From: JBGZEX01 sp041846495
Lineage (GTDB): Bacteria; Bacteroidota; Bacteroidia; Bacteroidales; Marinifilaceae
Direction: 5' to 3'
Assembly: GCA_041846495.1 (NCBI GenBank)
Contig: JBGZEX010000057.1
Span: forward strand, 1 to 55,290
Length of the DNA stretch: 55,290 nt
Below are positions 9,001 to 16,689 of this stretch, one piece after another. The notes under the pieces are model-generated. The model worked only from the letters and a program-made list of their open reading frames with translations, ran no database searches and had not been told where the DNA came from. Within the stretch, counting starts at the first letter, position 1. Each line of letters starts with the position of its first letter. The translations under genes and the position numbers were made by a program.

Positions 9001-9927
9001 TCAGTTTCCGTAATTGATTTCGAGATTTGTCAGAACGGTTTTAAGCGTTTCGTATTTCTTTTTTACATAGGGATGATTTTGGCATTTTGCGAGGAATTCT
9101 TCCGTATCTCCTTGGTATATCACTGTTATATAATCGAATAAATCCGAATGTTTGTCGGGGAGTTTATAATATTGGCCCGTTTTATGGCTTTCGCTTCTGT
9201 CGAAGGAGAGAAAACCGAAAGTTTCGGGAGGAGGACATACGGGGGCATCGCCTTTTTTGATTTCCCGGCCGTAGTAGTTCACACCTTCTTTTATTTCGCT
9301 TTCCGATATGTTGAAAAAAGCTTTCAAATCCTCCCGGCATTTTTTCATCACGTAGTATGCGATTTCCGAGGCGATGATTTCCGCCGTCATACGCCGGCGC
9401 ACCGAATCGCCCGCCTCGATGATATCGTGGGCTCTTCCGATAACCGATGTCATCATCCCCCGAAATACGTTCCCTTCGTATTTCCGCGAGCCGCCCGATT
9501 TATAAGAAGCCAAATAGAGACTGTCTACGATGAGGAAAGAGCGCGGATACATTTTTTTGTCGAGTCGATTCAATACCCCGTCTTTTACGATGGCGACCAT
9601 TGTCGCTATGGCCTTTCTGTCGGAAGACAGACTGTAGGTGACCTCGGGTACGGAACTCAGAATATTGTAGTTGCAGTTCAGTACTTCGTAATATCTGTAC
9701 GGATTTCCGAAAGCATCGAGTCCGCGCTCCTGTACGCATACGGTGTCGTTATAGAAAATGGGAAGGCCGTATTTTTCGTATACGGTGAAAATGAGATGGT
9801 CCAAAGGATTGTCCGAATCCTCAACCACGTAGAAGTTTTTATCGTAGTCCGAGGGGCTGAGTTTGTCTTCTTTTCCGCATCCTGAAATCCACAAGACGGC
9901 GATTAATAATATGTATAAGCGTTTCAT
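9001..9927 (-). CDS. SusCD-associated lipoprotein, putative degenerate zinc-metallopeptidase-like
   Basis: A 308-residue lipoprotein (lipobox ISGC, then GKEDKLSPSDYDKNF). Its length, place directly after susD, and layout (an early segment like NPLDHLIFTVYEKYGLPIFY and a late acidic helix DLFDYITVIYQGDTEEF) recall the putative zinc-binding metallopeptidase lipoproteins common after susCD pairs in Bacteroidetes. The HExxH motif of that family is missing: the corresponding helix appears to read EIIASEIAYYVM. If the assignment holds it is a non-catalytic relative, perhaps a surface ligand-binding subunit of the transporter. It starts 7 nt after the susD stop and its own stop nearly abuts the phosphatase ATG. 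The family assignment rests on pattern memory only. Confidence 0.55.
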   Translation of the reverse strand: MKRLYILLIAVLWISGCGKEDKLSPSDYDKNFYVVEDSDNPLDHLIFTVYEKYGLPIFYNDTVCVQERGLDAFGNPYRYYEVLNCNYNILSSVPEVTYSLSSDRKAIATMVAIVKDGVLNRLDKKMYPRSFLIVDSLYLASYKSGGSRKYEGNVFRGMMTSVIGRAHDIIEAGDSVRRRMTAEIIASEIAYYVMKKCREDLKAFFNISESEIKEGVNYYGREIKKGDAPVCPPPETFGFLSFDRSESHKTGQYYKLPDKHSDLFDYITVIYQGDTEEFLAKCQNHPYVKKKYETLKTVLTNLEINYGN

Positions 9928-9934
9928 ATTCCGA

Positions 9935-11425
9935 TTATTTATAGTTGCGTTCCGGACGGTCGTTGTCGATCAGCGCTCCTTTGTTCGAGATAAGGGCGTA
10001 TTTCGGGAAGGATAATATCCATCCGCCGTCCTCGGGATATTCTCCGAGTTCGTATTCTCCTGCTATCTGGACTTTGTTGCCTGTTTGTTCCCAATAGGCG
10101 TGGCGTATTTTCTTTTTTTCCGGATATGTCCGGCTTATGGCATAACGTTTGAGGTCGAACCATCGTTGACCTTCGAAACACATTTCTTTCCGGCGTTCTT
10201 CCCGAATAAGGTTTATAAGTTCTTTTTCGTCCATTGCAGGGGTGTCGAACTTTTTCATGCGTTTTTTCCTTAATTCGTTCAAACATTCGAGGGCTTCCGG
10301 GAGTTTTCCGGTTGCGCATAAGGCTTCGGCCTTATTCAGGTAGATTTCCTTATAAAATATGCTGGTAGCCGGCGTGTTTCGGAAACCGATGCATTTCTCG
10401 GACAGGTAATGTCCTTTGTATTGGAGGAAGAAGTATTTGAATCTCAAGTCGTTTTTCGTATCGTATTTTTCCAATAAATCCCCGGATACGATATAAAATT
10501 CCCGATTCCCTCCCTTCTGCATCATGGCTTGGGGAACCACTCCGTTGGCGAATACGCATTCCCGGGATTCGGCGGAAACGATTTGCTTTACGAAATCTTC
10601 CCGTTTTGTCGTGTTCATATCGACGATTCCGAGAGAAGTCGGAATGGCGAGGGCTTTTTCGCATTGTTCGAGAGCGGATTCGTATTCTTCCATGTAGAGG
10701 TATACCCGGCTTAGGAATATCCGGGCGGCTAATTCCGTAGCTCTCCGTTTGGATGCGGTGTTCAGGCCTTTTAAGCTTTCGGCGGCTATTTCCAAATCTT
10801 TTATGATTTGTGCGTAACATTCGGCTACGCTGTTGCGTTTGAAACCTTTACCTTCGGCATAGGAGGTGAGCTTCACCGGTACGCCCGGGTCCCGATCCGC
10901 CGTATTCGGCTCGTAGTGTTTGGCCCAAATGTTTACGAGATAGAAATAGTAAAAAGCCCGGAGGAAATGAGCTTCTCCTTTAACCTGGCGGTAGCCTTCC
11001 GGAGATTCGGTTTTAAACTCTTCCGCTTTTTCGATAATGATGTTCACGGCTCCTATATGTTCGTAAAATTGAGCCCATGAAGTATTGCCTCCGTAGAATT
11101 TTCTGCGTTTGTCGTCGTAGGGATATTGTTGCCAATAGTGGAATCCCTTCATGAAGTCGTGCATGCATGAGGTGGATATGCCGTTTGCATGAGAGTCGAT
11201 GTCGTCGTCCATTACGTCCAGCCACATCATTAGAAAATAGCCGTGTTTCGGACTTCCCAACCTGTCCGGCATATAGGCATTGCCGATGAGGATTTCTTTA
11301 AGGTCGTCCACCGTCCTTACATAGGAAAGGTTTTGAGAATATTCATTGAGAAAATCTCCGCACGAATACAGGGTTAGAAAGAGGAAAGTGAATCCGTATT
11401 TCAAAATCTGATGATATTTTTTCAT
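9935..11425 (-). CDS. SusD/RagB-family outer-membrane nutrient-binding lipoprotein (locus 1)
   Basis: A 496-residue surface lipoprotein that forms the lid and ligand-binding subunit of the SusC transporter. The start is the ATG at 11425 (MKKYHQILKYGF), giving a signal peptide with lipobox LYSC; longer upstream frames would run into susC. SusD hallmarks include the TPR-like helix HFLRAFYYFYLVNIWAKHY and the C-terminal EIYLNKAEALCATGKLPEAL and IREERRKEMCFEGQRWFDLK. The gene starts 5 nt after the susC stop. The ligand cannot be predicted; the downstream phosphatase suggests a phosphorylated substrate. Confidence 0.95.
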   Translation of the reverse strand: MKKYHQILKYGFTFLFLTLYSCGDFLNEYSQNLSYVRTVDDLKEILIGNAYMPDRLGSPKHGYFLMMWLDVMDDDIDSHANGISTSCMHDFMKGFHYWQQYPYDDKRRKFYGGNTSWAQFYEHIGAVNIIIEKAEEFKTESPEGYRQVKGEAHFLRAFYYFYLVNIWAKHYEPNTADRDPGVPVKLTSYAEGKGFKRNSVAECYAQIIKDLEIAAESLKGLNTASKRRATELAARIFLSRVYLYMEEYESALEQCEKALAIPTSLGIVDMNTTKREDFVKQIVSAESRECVFANGVVPQAMMQKGGNREFYIVSGDLLEKYDTKNDLRFKYFFLQYKGHYLSEKCIGFRNTPATSIFYKEIYLNKAEALCATGKLPEALECLNELRKKRMKKFDTPAMDEKELINLIREERRKEMCFEGQRWFDLKRYAISRTYPEKKKIRHAYWEQTGNKVQIAGEYELGEYPEDGGWILSFPKYALISNKGALIDNDRPERNYK

Positions 11426-11430
11426 GGCGT

Positions 11431-14400
11431 TTACAGGGATATGTTTAAAGAGAAGGAGTAGGTCGAACGTGTCGACATGGGGATTCCGGATGAATTTCCG
11501 GATTGGGTCGCAGGGTCCTGGCCTTTTAGCTTTTTGCTGCACAGGATGAAGAGATTGGTACCGGTCAGGGCGATGTAGGCCGTTTTGAGCCGGAAACGTT
11601 CGCATACGGGTTTGGGTATATTGTAACGTATGGAAAGTTGCGACATCTTCAGATAGTTTCCGTTTACTACCCTGATATCGGAATAGTCGTACATTTCCCA
11701 TATATTGTCGCTGAATCCGAGTTTGAATACTTTCGAGGTATAATTTACATTGTTCCACCACGGATGCAGGGTTTGGATAAAATCGTTTCCGGAGATAATG
11801 CCGGGGATATTCGTATGGAGTTCGTCCCCCGGTTTTTTCCACCTGTCGGCATATTCCCGTCTTACGTTTTCCACCGGGAGCGGGGCTATGGTTCCGTTAC
11901 CGGAATTTATGTTGGGATACATTCTCAGAAGGCGCACTTTGGAGCCTATGCTGTAGGCGAGGTTGAAGGAAAGGATGAAGTCGTTATAAGCGACGGTGTT
12001 CGTGATTCCGCCTTGCAGGGTGGGCACCCTGTTGCCGGAAAAACTCATAACGGACATAAACCGTTCTTCGTTCGTCATATGTTTGTAGATCTCCTTATAA
12101 TCGATTTCTTCCCCGTTTTCGTAAACGGTTTCGTTTATTCCCCTGAAGAGAGGACGCCCGTCTTTGGGATCGAGGCCGATGAAATTATAGGAATAGAATC
12201 CGTTGATGGAGCGGTTGACCGATTGGACGGTGCCGTTCAGATAGTCCTTGTAGGTGATGTCGTCGTCGTCCCTTAGGGATTTGTCCGTTTTCCGTACGGC
12301 CTTATCGATGAGTTTGTTGATAACCTGTCCGAATTGAGGGTCGAACCTCCATTTCCATCCCTTGCCTTCCGCATTCATGGAATTGACGGGAGTGAAATTG
12401 ACGGTAAGTTCGTATCCGCGATTTATAATCGTGCCTTCGTTTACGGTATAGCTCGTAATACCGTTGATTTCGGGTATGGCTTTGGACATATAGGCATCCA
12501 CGGTTTTCCGGTAGTAAAAAGAGAGAGAACCGTTGATTTTTCGATTGTGAAAGGAAAAATCCAGGGCCGTATTGACGGATGCCGTTTTTTCCCATTTCAG
12601 ATTGGGATTGGGGTATTTTTCGATTGTGGAGACATATTCTCCGAATTCCCTGTGTATTCCTCCCTTCTTTATTACGAGTTCGGTGGCGACATTGGGAACA
12701 TTTCCCTGATAACCGAAGGAACCCCTGAGCGAGAGGGCATTTATCCATTTCGTATCCGGCAGAATGTCTTCTTTCATATTCCAACGTGCCGATGCCGACC
12801 ATATGGGGAAAAACTTTTCCCGCGCCCGGCTTCCGAATTCGTTGGAAAAATCGACTCTTGCGTTGAAATTGAAATAATATATGTTTCTGTATCCGTATCC
12901 GAGACTGAGGTATGCGGATACGTCATTTCTTTTCTGTACCGTATGTATGCCGAGCGCTTCGTTCGTTTGAGTCCATTCCAGATATTCTTTGAAATCTTTG
13001 ATACCGGGAACTCCCAATACGATGAGTCCGCGTTCGGGAACATAGCCTCTCGAGGTTTTCGTATAAGTTTTATATTGATTGGATTTCAATTCTCCTCCTA
13101 TGGTTGCGGAAATCGAATGATGGCGATCGGCATCCGTAAACCGGTTGAAATCCGTTTGAAACCTCAACATATAGGATTTCCGATTCGTATGGGATTCCTT
13201 CAATTCTCCTCCTATAGGCATTAGAGATTTGGATTTGAATGTGTTTTCACTATGGTTGTATTCGTGCCTCAGACATCTTCCGTAATAAGTGTTTTCTCCG
13301 TGATAAGTTTCCTGTCGGGTATTTGAAAAGGCGTAGGACGCTACGATTTTGGCTTTCAGACCTTCGATTATACGGTAACTTATATCCGTTTGGAAGTTCG
13401 TTCCGTTCGTGTTTATGTCGTACGAACCGTTCTCCATGTCTTCGATAATATTGAACGGATAATTGTCCCGGTTTTTCGTAATCCGGTCGCGGAGAAGATA
13501 GCGGAGAAAATCTCCGTTTTCCGTATAGGGAGATATTGCCCGACTGGTGTTATAGGCATATTCCATAGCTCCTATATCCGTAGGGATATGATGTTTTTCG
13601 GATGTATTGGCCTGAAGTCCGAATCTTATGTCGAATCTGTTGTAGTTGCCCGTTAAATTTATGCTCGTGGTATATTGTTTATTGCTTTCTCCCCGGATAT
13701 TCCCCTGACTGTGGTTGAATCCGGCGGAAGCATAGTATTTTACGGCAGGGCTGCCTCCGGATACGCTTACCGTATGCTTGTGGGAATAAGCATTCCGGGT
13801 CAGGAGGGCGAACCAGTCCGTATTCATGGTCTCATATTTGTTTACAAGGCGTTTAAACTCCCGGAAATCGATGCTCCCGTCGATATAATCCCTGTATGCG
13901 GCTTCATACCCTACCCACGAATCGATTATCGGGTAGGCGATTCTTTTTTCTATAATCTCTCTTGAAAAGGCAATCCTTTCTTTGGAGTTCATTACGTTGA
14001 CGCTTTTGTCCGTATAATGCGGGCGTCGCGTGTAATTGCCCGATACGGAATAGCTGACCGTAGGGGGGCCGAGGTGCCCCTTTTTCGTCGTAATGACGAT
14101 GACGCCGTTAGCTGCTTCCTTTCCGTATATGGCCGTGGCGGATGCATCTTTCAGGATGTCGATTTGTTCGATATCTTCGGGATTCAATCCCGATATGGCA
14201 TTGCCGAGGAGATTGACGAAATCCAAGTCGTTGAGGGAGAGAGGGTCTATGTTTACCGGATCCTGAACAATAACCCCGTCTACTACCCATAGAGGTTCCT
14301 GGGAACCCAATACGGTGGTCGTTCCCCTTATCCGGAGTCTCGGAGTCGCCCCGAGTTGTCCGGAGTTTTGCATGAATATGAGTCCCGGAACACGGCCTTC

Positions 14401-14997
14401 CAACATCTGGTCTACGGTATTCAGTCCGGGCGTAATGATATCCTCGGCTTTAATCGTCGTTACGGCACTGGTCAATTCGCGCCGGTCGATTCGATGGTAA
14501 CCGGTGCTTACGATTACCTCTTCCATGATGTTTTCGCTGTTCTCCAATATGATGTGGATGACATTTTTCCCCGAATAGGGAATCTCCCGGCGTTTTTTCC
14601 CCGTAAAGGAAAAGACGATGATGCCCCCTTCCGCACCCCGGAAATTCAGAAGATATTCTCCGTTTTCATTTGTTGTAGTTCCTGTCTTGCTCCCCTTGAG
14701 GTAAACCGAAACTCCCGGGAGCGCTTTGCCGGATTCGTCCGATACCGTTCCCGAGAGGCGGATAGGCGGTTTTTTCTTGACCGTATCGGCAGAATCGGTA
14801 TGCGTTTTTTGGTGAATAACGGGAATCGAGCTTTCGAATTCGGTATTTCTTAGGAGGAAAGAGCGGGTTATCTTATTCCGTGCGCTTATATTCGTATTCA
14901 TAAGGCATAGGATGAGAGGGATAGCCCTGGCTTTTAAAATACCGCAAACGAAAGATACATACCGGTATTTACGTTTTTCATAAATGTTTTTTTTCAT
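11431..14997 (-). CDS. SusC/RagA-family TonB-dependent outer-membrane transporter (locus 1)
   Basis: An 1188-residue SusC-type transporter. After a weak N-terminal hydrophobic signal (about residues 20-42) come a CarboxypepD_reg-like beta-sandwich (about 80-150, VSDESGKALPGVSVYLKGSK), a TonB-box-like segment (MEEVIVSTGY), the plug domain (LWVVDGVIVQDP, EQIDILKDASATAIYGKEAA) and a 22-strand-type barrel ending in the aromatic/aliphatic strand STYSFSLNISL. There is no STN signalling domain and no sigma/anti-sigma gene nearby, so control differs from the second locus. It heads the operon susC-susD-lipoprotein-phosphatase and has a long leader upstream. Confidence 0.96.
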   Translation of the reverse strand: MKKNIYEKRKYRYVSFVCGILKARAIPLILCLMNTNISARNKITRSFLLRNTEFESSIPVIHQKTHTDSADTVKKKPPIRLSGTVSDESGKALPGVSVYLKGSKTGTTTNENGEYLLNFRGAEGGIIVFSFTGKKRREIPYSGKNVIHIILENSENIMEEVIVSTGYHRIDRRELTSAVTTIKAEDIITPGLNTVDQMLEGRVPGLIFMQNSGQLGATPRLRIRGTTTVLGSQEPLWVVDGVIVQDPVNIDPLSLNDLDFVNLLGNAISGLNPEDIEQIDILKDASATAIYGKEAANGVIVITTKKGHLGPPTVSYSVSGNYTRRPHYTDKSVNVMNSKERIAFSREIIEKRIAYPIIDSWVGYEAAYRDYIDGSIDFREFKRLVNKYETMNTDWFALLTRNAYSHKHTVSVSGGSPAVKYYASAGFNHSQGNIRGESNKQYTTSINLTGNYNRFDIRFGLQANTSEKHHIPTDIGAMEYAYNTSRAISPYTENGDFLRYLLRDRITKNRDNYPFNIIEDMENGSYDINTNGTNFQTDISYRIIEGLKAKIVASYAFSNTRQETYHGENTYYGRCLRHEYNHSENTFKSKSLMPIGGELKESHTNRKSYMLRFQTDFNRFTDADRHHSISATIGGELKSNQYKTYTKTSRGYVPERGLIVLGVPGIKDFKEYLEWTQTNEALGIHTVQKRNDVSAYLSLGYGYRNIYYFNFNARVDFSNEFGSRAREKFFPIWSASARWNMKEDILPDTKWINALSLRGSFGYQGNVPNVATELVIKKGGIHREFGEYVSTIEKYPNPNLKWEKTASVNTALDFSFHNRKINGSLSFYYRKTVDAYMSKAIPEINGITSYTVNEGTIINRGYELTVNFTPVNSMNAEGKGWKWRFDPQFGQVINKLIDKAVRKTDKSLRDDDDITYKDYLNGTVQSVNRSINGFYSYNFIGLDPKDGRPLFRGINETVYENGEEIDYKEIYKHMTNEERFMSVMSFSGNRVPTLQGGITNTVAYNDFILSFNLAYSIGSKVRLLRMYPNINSGNGTIAPLPVENVRREYADRWKKPGDELHTNIPGIISGNDFIQTLHPWWNNVNYTSKVFKLGFSDNIWEMYDYSDIRVVNGNYLKMSQLSIRYNIPKPVCERFRLKTAYIALTGTNLFILCSKKLKGQDPATQSGNSSGIPMSTRSTYSFSLNISL

Positions 14998-15007
14998 TAC
15001 GGTAAGT

Positions 15008-15106
15008 TTAGGTTAGTATGTTTTTTCGCTTTTTGCGTGCCAATTTGCTTTCGGCGTCGAATTCCGACTTTTTCGGGATATTATTTGTTTTTCGATATTT
15101 TTTCAT
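15008..15106 (-). CDS. Possible basic leader peptide 2 in the susC leader
   Basis: A 32-codon frame (begins MKKYRKTNNIPKK) whose ATG overlaps the TGA of the preceding 51-codon frame as ATGA, and whose TAA lies 10 nt before the susC ATG. It is very rich in Lys and Arg. The coupled arrangement is suggestive, but at this length in Lys-codon-rich AT-rich DNA chance is a serious alternative. Confidence 0.2.
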   Translation of the reverse strand: MKKYRKTNNIPKKSEFDAESKLARKKRKNILT

Positions 15107-15258
15107 ATGGGAATAATCCTAATATGCTTTTTTTTGCGGTGTTTTTTCCTGTTTTCGAACTTTGGAGCGTTTTCAAAAATCCCTCGTATTAACACGAGTC
15201 GAATTCGGTCGAAACCTTGGTGACGATATGGTTGATAATTGGTTAGTAGTTTGAGCAT
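15103..15258 (-). CDS. Possible basic leader peptide 1 in the susC leader
   Basis: A 51-codon frame beginning MLKLLTNYQPYRHQGF, preceded by the Shine-Dalgarno-like GAGGAGA a few bases before the ATG at 15258. It ends at TGA 15103-15105, overlapping the next small frame. It is strongly basic toward its C-terminus (KKHRKKKH). A 5-bp hairpin (15182-15197) lies inside it. It could be a regulatory leader peptide or chance. Confidence 0.25.
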   Translation of the reverse strand: MLKLLTNYQPYRHQGFDRIRLVLIRGIFENAPKFENRKKHRKKKHIRIIPI

Positions 15259-15351
15259 TCTCCTCATTTCGTTTTATTAAATAAAGATGCCGTATATTAC
15301 ATTTCATTTTGGTATTTTATGAAAAAACGCTCTTCATACCCCCGTATATTT

Positions 15352-15382
15352 CAAAACTAATAAAAAGAAATTAAAAAACAAA
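15352..15382 (-). promoter_or_regulatory. Bacteroidetes-type promoter for the susC operon (locus 1)
   Basis: On the minus strand, TTTG (15382-15379), 19 nt, then TAGTTTTG (15359-15352) match the Bacteroidetes -33/-7 consensus TTTG-N19-21-TAnnTTTG. Transcription would begin near 15345, giving a leader of about 350 nt before susC. The surroundings are AT-rich, so a chance match is possible. Confidence 0.5.
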
Positions 15383-15686
15383 TATAATTAAAGCATAATT
15401 TTCATCCTATTTGTGAATAAAGCTGTTTTGATAAATGATAAGGGTAGGACCGTCGAATATCGAATCGGGCCGGGAAATATCGCCGACAAAGCTCCATTGA
15501 AAAATGAAACATTCGCAAAAAAACCGGTAAATTCCTCAGGGGCGAGAGGTGTATTCTCCGGTTGATGACATATTCGAAAACCTTTGTCAAGCGGGATATA
15601 CGCATTATCGAAGTGTCGATAAGGACCGGTCTTATTTCGGGTATCCGTTGTCCGTAACCTTTATTTAAGAAACCCGGATAAAATAT
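15383..15686. other. Intergenic region upstream of the susC promoter
   Basis: About 300 bp between the predicted susC promoter and the DUF2023 stop. A 67-codon minus frame exists (15402-15605) but has no convincing protein features. I see no RNA gene or repeat here. It may carry regulator sites for susC. Confidence 0.4.
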
Positions 15687-16016
15687 TCAGGCGGAACAGG
15701 ATAATTTTTTCCGGTCGCAATAACGATCGCATTGCTGGCATAGGTCGTAACCGAGGAGGGAGCCTATAATGAAATCTTCTTCGGGCGTAAGCCGGTTTAA
15801 AGGCCGGTTTACAATCATGCGAACGGCCGATATGCATTCTTCTTTTCCGAAAAAGATATTGATTTTCTTGCCGTTTTCATCTTGAATGAAATAGGCGATA
15901 TTCCGTTGTTCGAGCCGTTTTACGGCAAAGTTTTTTTCGGATGCCGGAAGCGTGCATAAAACCATTCTGCGAACTCCTTTTTGGTATTCGTATATATGGT
16001 GGAGAAAGATTTTCAT
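15687..16016 (-). CDS. DUF2023 family protein, flavodoxin partner
   Basis: A 109-residue protein beginning MKIFLHHIYEYQKGVRRMVL, a good match to the start of DUF2023 proteins, with the typical LTPEEDFIIGSLLGYDLCQQC near the end. The ATG at 16016 follows GGAG; an in-frame ATG at 16052 would add 12 residues. Function is unknown. DUF2023 genes commonly sit beside flavodoxin genes, as here (46 nt after the flavodoxin stop), so a role in maturation or use of flavodoxin is plausible. A cysteine cluster ends the protein (CQQCDRYCDRKKLSC), which could bind a metal or cluster. Confidence 0.8.
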   Translation of the reverse strand: MKIFLHHIYEYQKGVRRMVLCTLPASEKNFAVKRLEQRNIAYFIQDENGKKINIFFGKEECISAVRMIVNRPLNRLTPEEDFIIGSLLGYDLCQQCDRYCDRKKLSCSA

Positions 16017-16062
16017 ATCTCCGTTATTGAAATTATTCCCGATTTCCGGCATCCGATTGAAA

Positions 16063-16566
16063 TTATAATTCGTTTTTCAATTGTTCCGTCCAGTCGGCAA
16101 TCCTTGAATCCGTAAGGTCGGATTCGTTGTTTTCGTCTAAGGCAAGACCTAAGAAATCTCCGTCTACGACGGCTTCGGAACTGTCGTAACTATAACCGTC
16201 GGCACTGACTTTTCCGCACATCTTGGCACCGGTTCCTTCTATTTCGTTATAGATAATGCCAATGGCATCGCAAAATGAAGAACCGAATGCCGAGCAATCT
16301 CCGCATCCGAATACGGCTACGCTTTTACCTGAAAGATTTTTCGATTTGAGTTGTTCCAAAAATCCTCCCCAATCGTCTTGAAGTTCGCCTACACCCCAAG
16401 TGGATGAGCCTAAAAGCAGCGCTTCGTAATCGTTGACCGTTTCCACATTTACATCCGCAACATTGTGGATGTCGTTATTGGAAACGCCTAATTTCTCCGC
16501 AATTTTTCCTGCAATTCCTTCCGTCATACCGGTACTTGAACCGTAGTAAATACCAATCTTTTTCAT
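16063..16566 (-). CDS. fldA: Flavodoxin
   Basis: A 167-residue long-chain flavodoxin, a cytoplasmic FMN electron carrier that can replace ferredoxin, often under iron limitation. The FMN-phosphate loop is at residues 8-16 (YGSSTGMTE), and the two isoalloxazine-contacting loops are visible at SSTWGVGELQDDW and FGCGDCSAFGSSFCD. Length and the acidic composition fit FldA. A near-perfect -7 element lies just upstream, and DUF2023 follows in the same direction. Confidence 0.95.
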   Translation of the reverse strand: MKKIGIYYGSSTGMTEGIAGKIAEKLGVSNNDIHNVADVNVETVNDYEALLLGSSTWGVGELQDDWGGFLEQLKSKNLSGKSVAVFGCGDCSAFGSSFCDAIGIIYNEIEGTGAKMCGKVSADGYSYDSSEAVVDGDFLGLALDENNESDLTDSRIADWTEQLKNEL

Positions 16567-16592
16567 CTTTTTTTGTTTAAGTTTAATTGGTA

Positions 16593-16600
16593 CAAATATA
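16593..16600 (-). promoter_or_regulatory. -7 promoter element of fldA
   Basis: TATATTTG on the minus strand, 26 nt before the flavodoxin ATG; exact TAnnTTTG consensus. No clear TTTG is seen at -33. Confidence 0.5.
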
Positions 16601-16646
16601 AATTTAAATTATAGACGGAGAAATCCCCATTTTTTGCTAAAAGGAG

Positions 16647-16680
16647 TTGTTTCAATCCCCAATTATGGGGATTGAAACAA
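16647..16680 (-). terminator. Perfect 14-bp hairpin after the glycogen operon
   Basis: TTGTTTCAATCCCC, loop AATTAT, then its exact complement, starting 9 nt past the stop of the synthase-phosphorylase gene (minus strand) and followed there by ACTCCTTTTAG. A terminator or 3' stabilising structure is likely. The end ATTGAAAC resembles CRISPR repeat ends, but there is one copy only. Confidence 0.6.
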
Positions 16681-16689
16681 GGCGATGTA

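Noticed and set aside
12334..13224. A 296-codon plus-strand frame inside susC of locus 1
   Set aside because: Antisense shadow of an unambiguous SusC barrel.
15402..15605. A 67-codon minus-strand frame upstream of the susC promoter
   Set aside because: No signal, domain or ribosome-site evidence; it lies in noncoding-looking DNA and ends abruptly.
16647..16680. Possible CRISPR repeat, because of the ATTGAAAC end and dyad
   Set aside because: There is one copy, no spacers and no cas genes; it is placed as a hairpin at an operon end.
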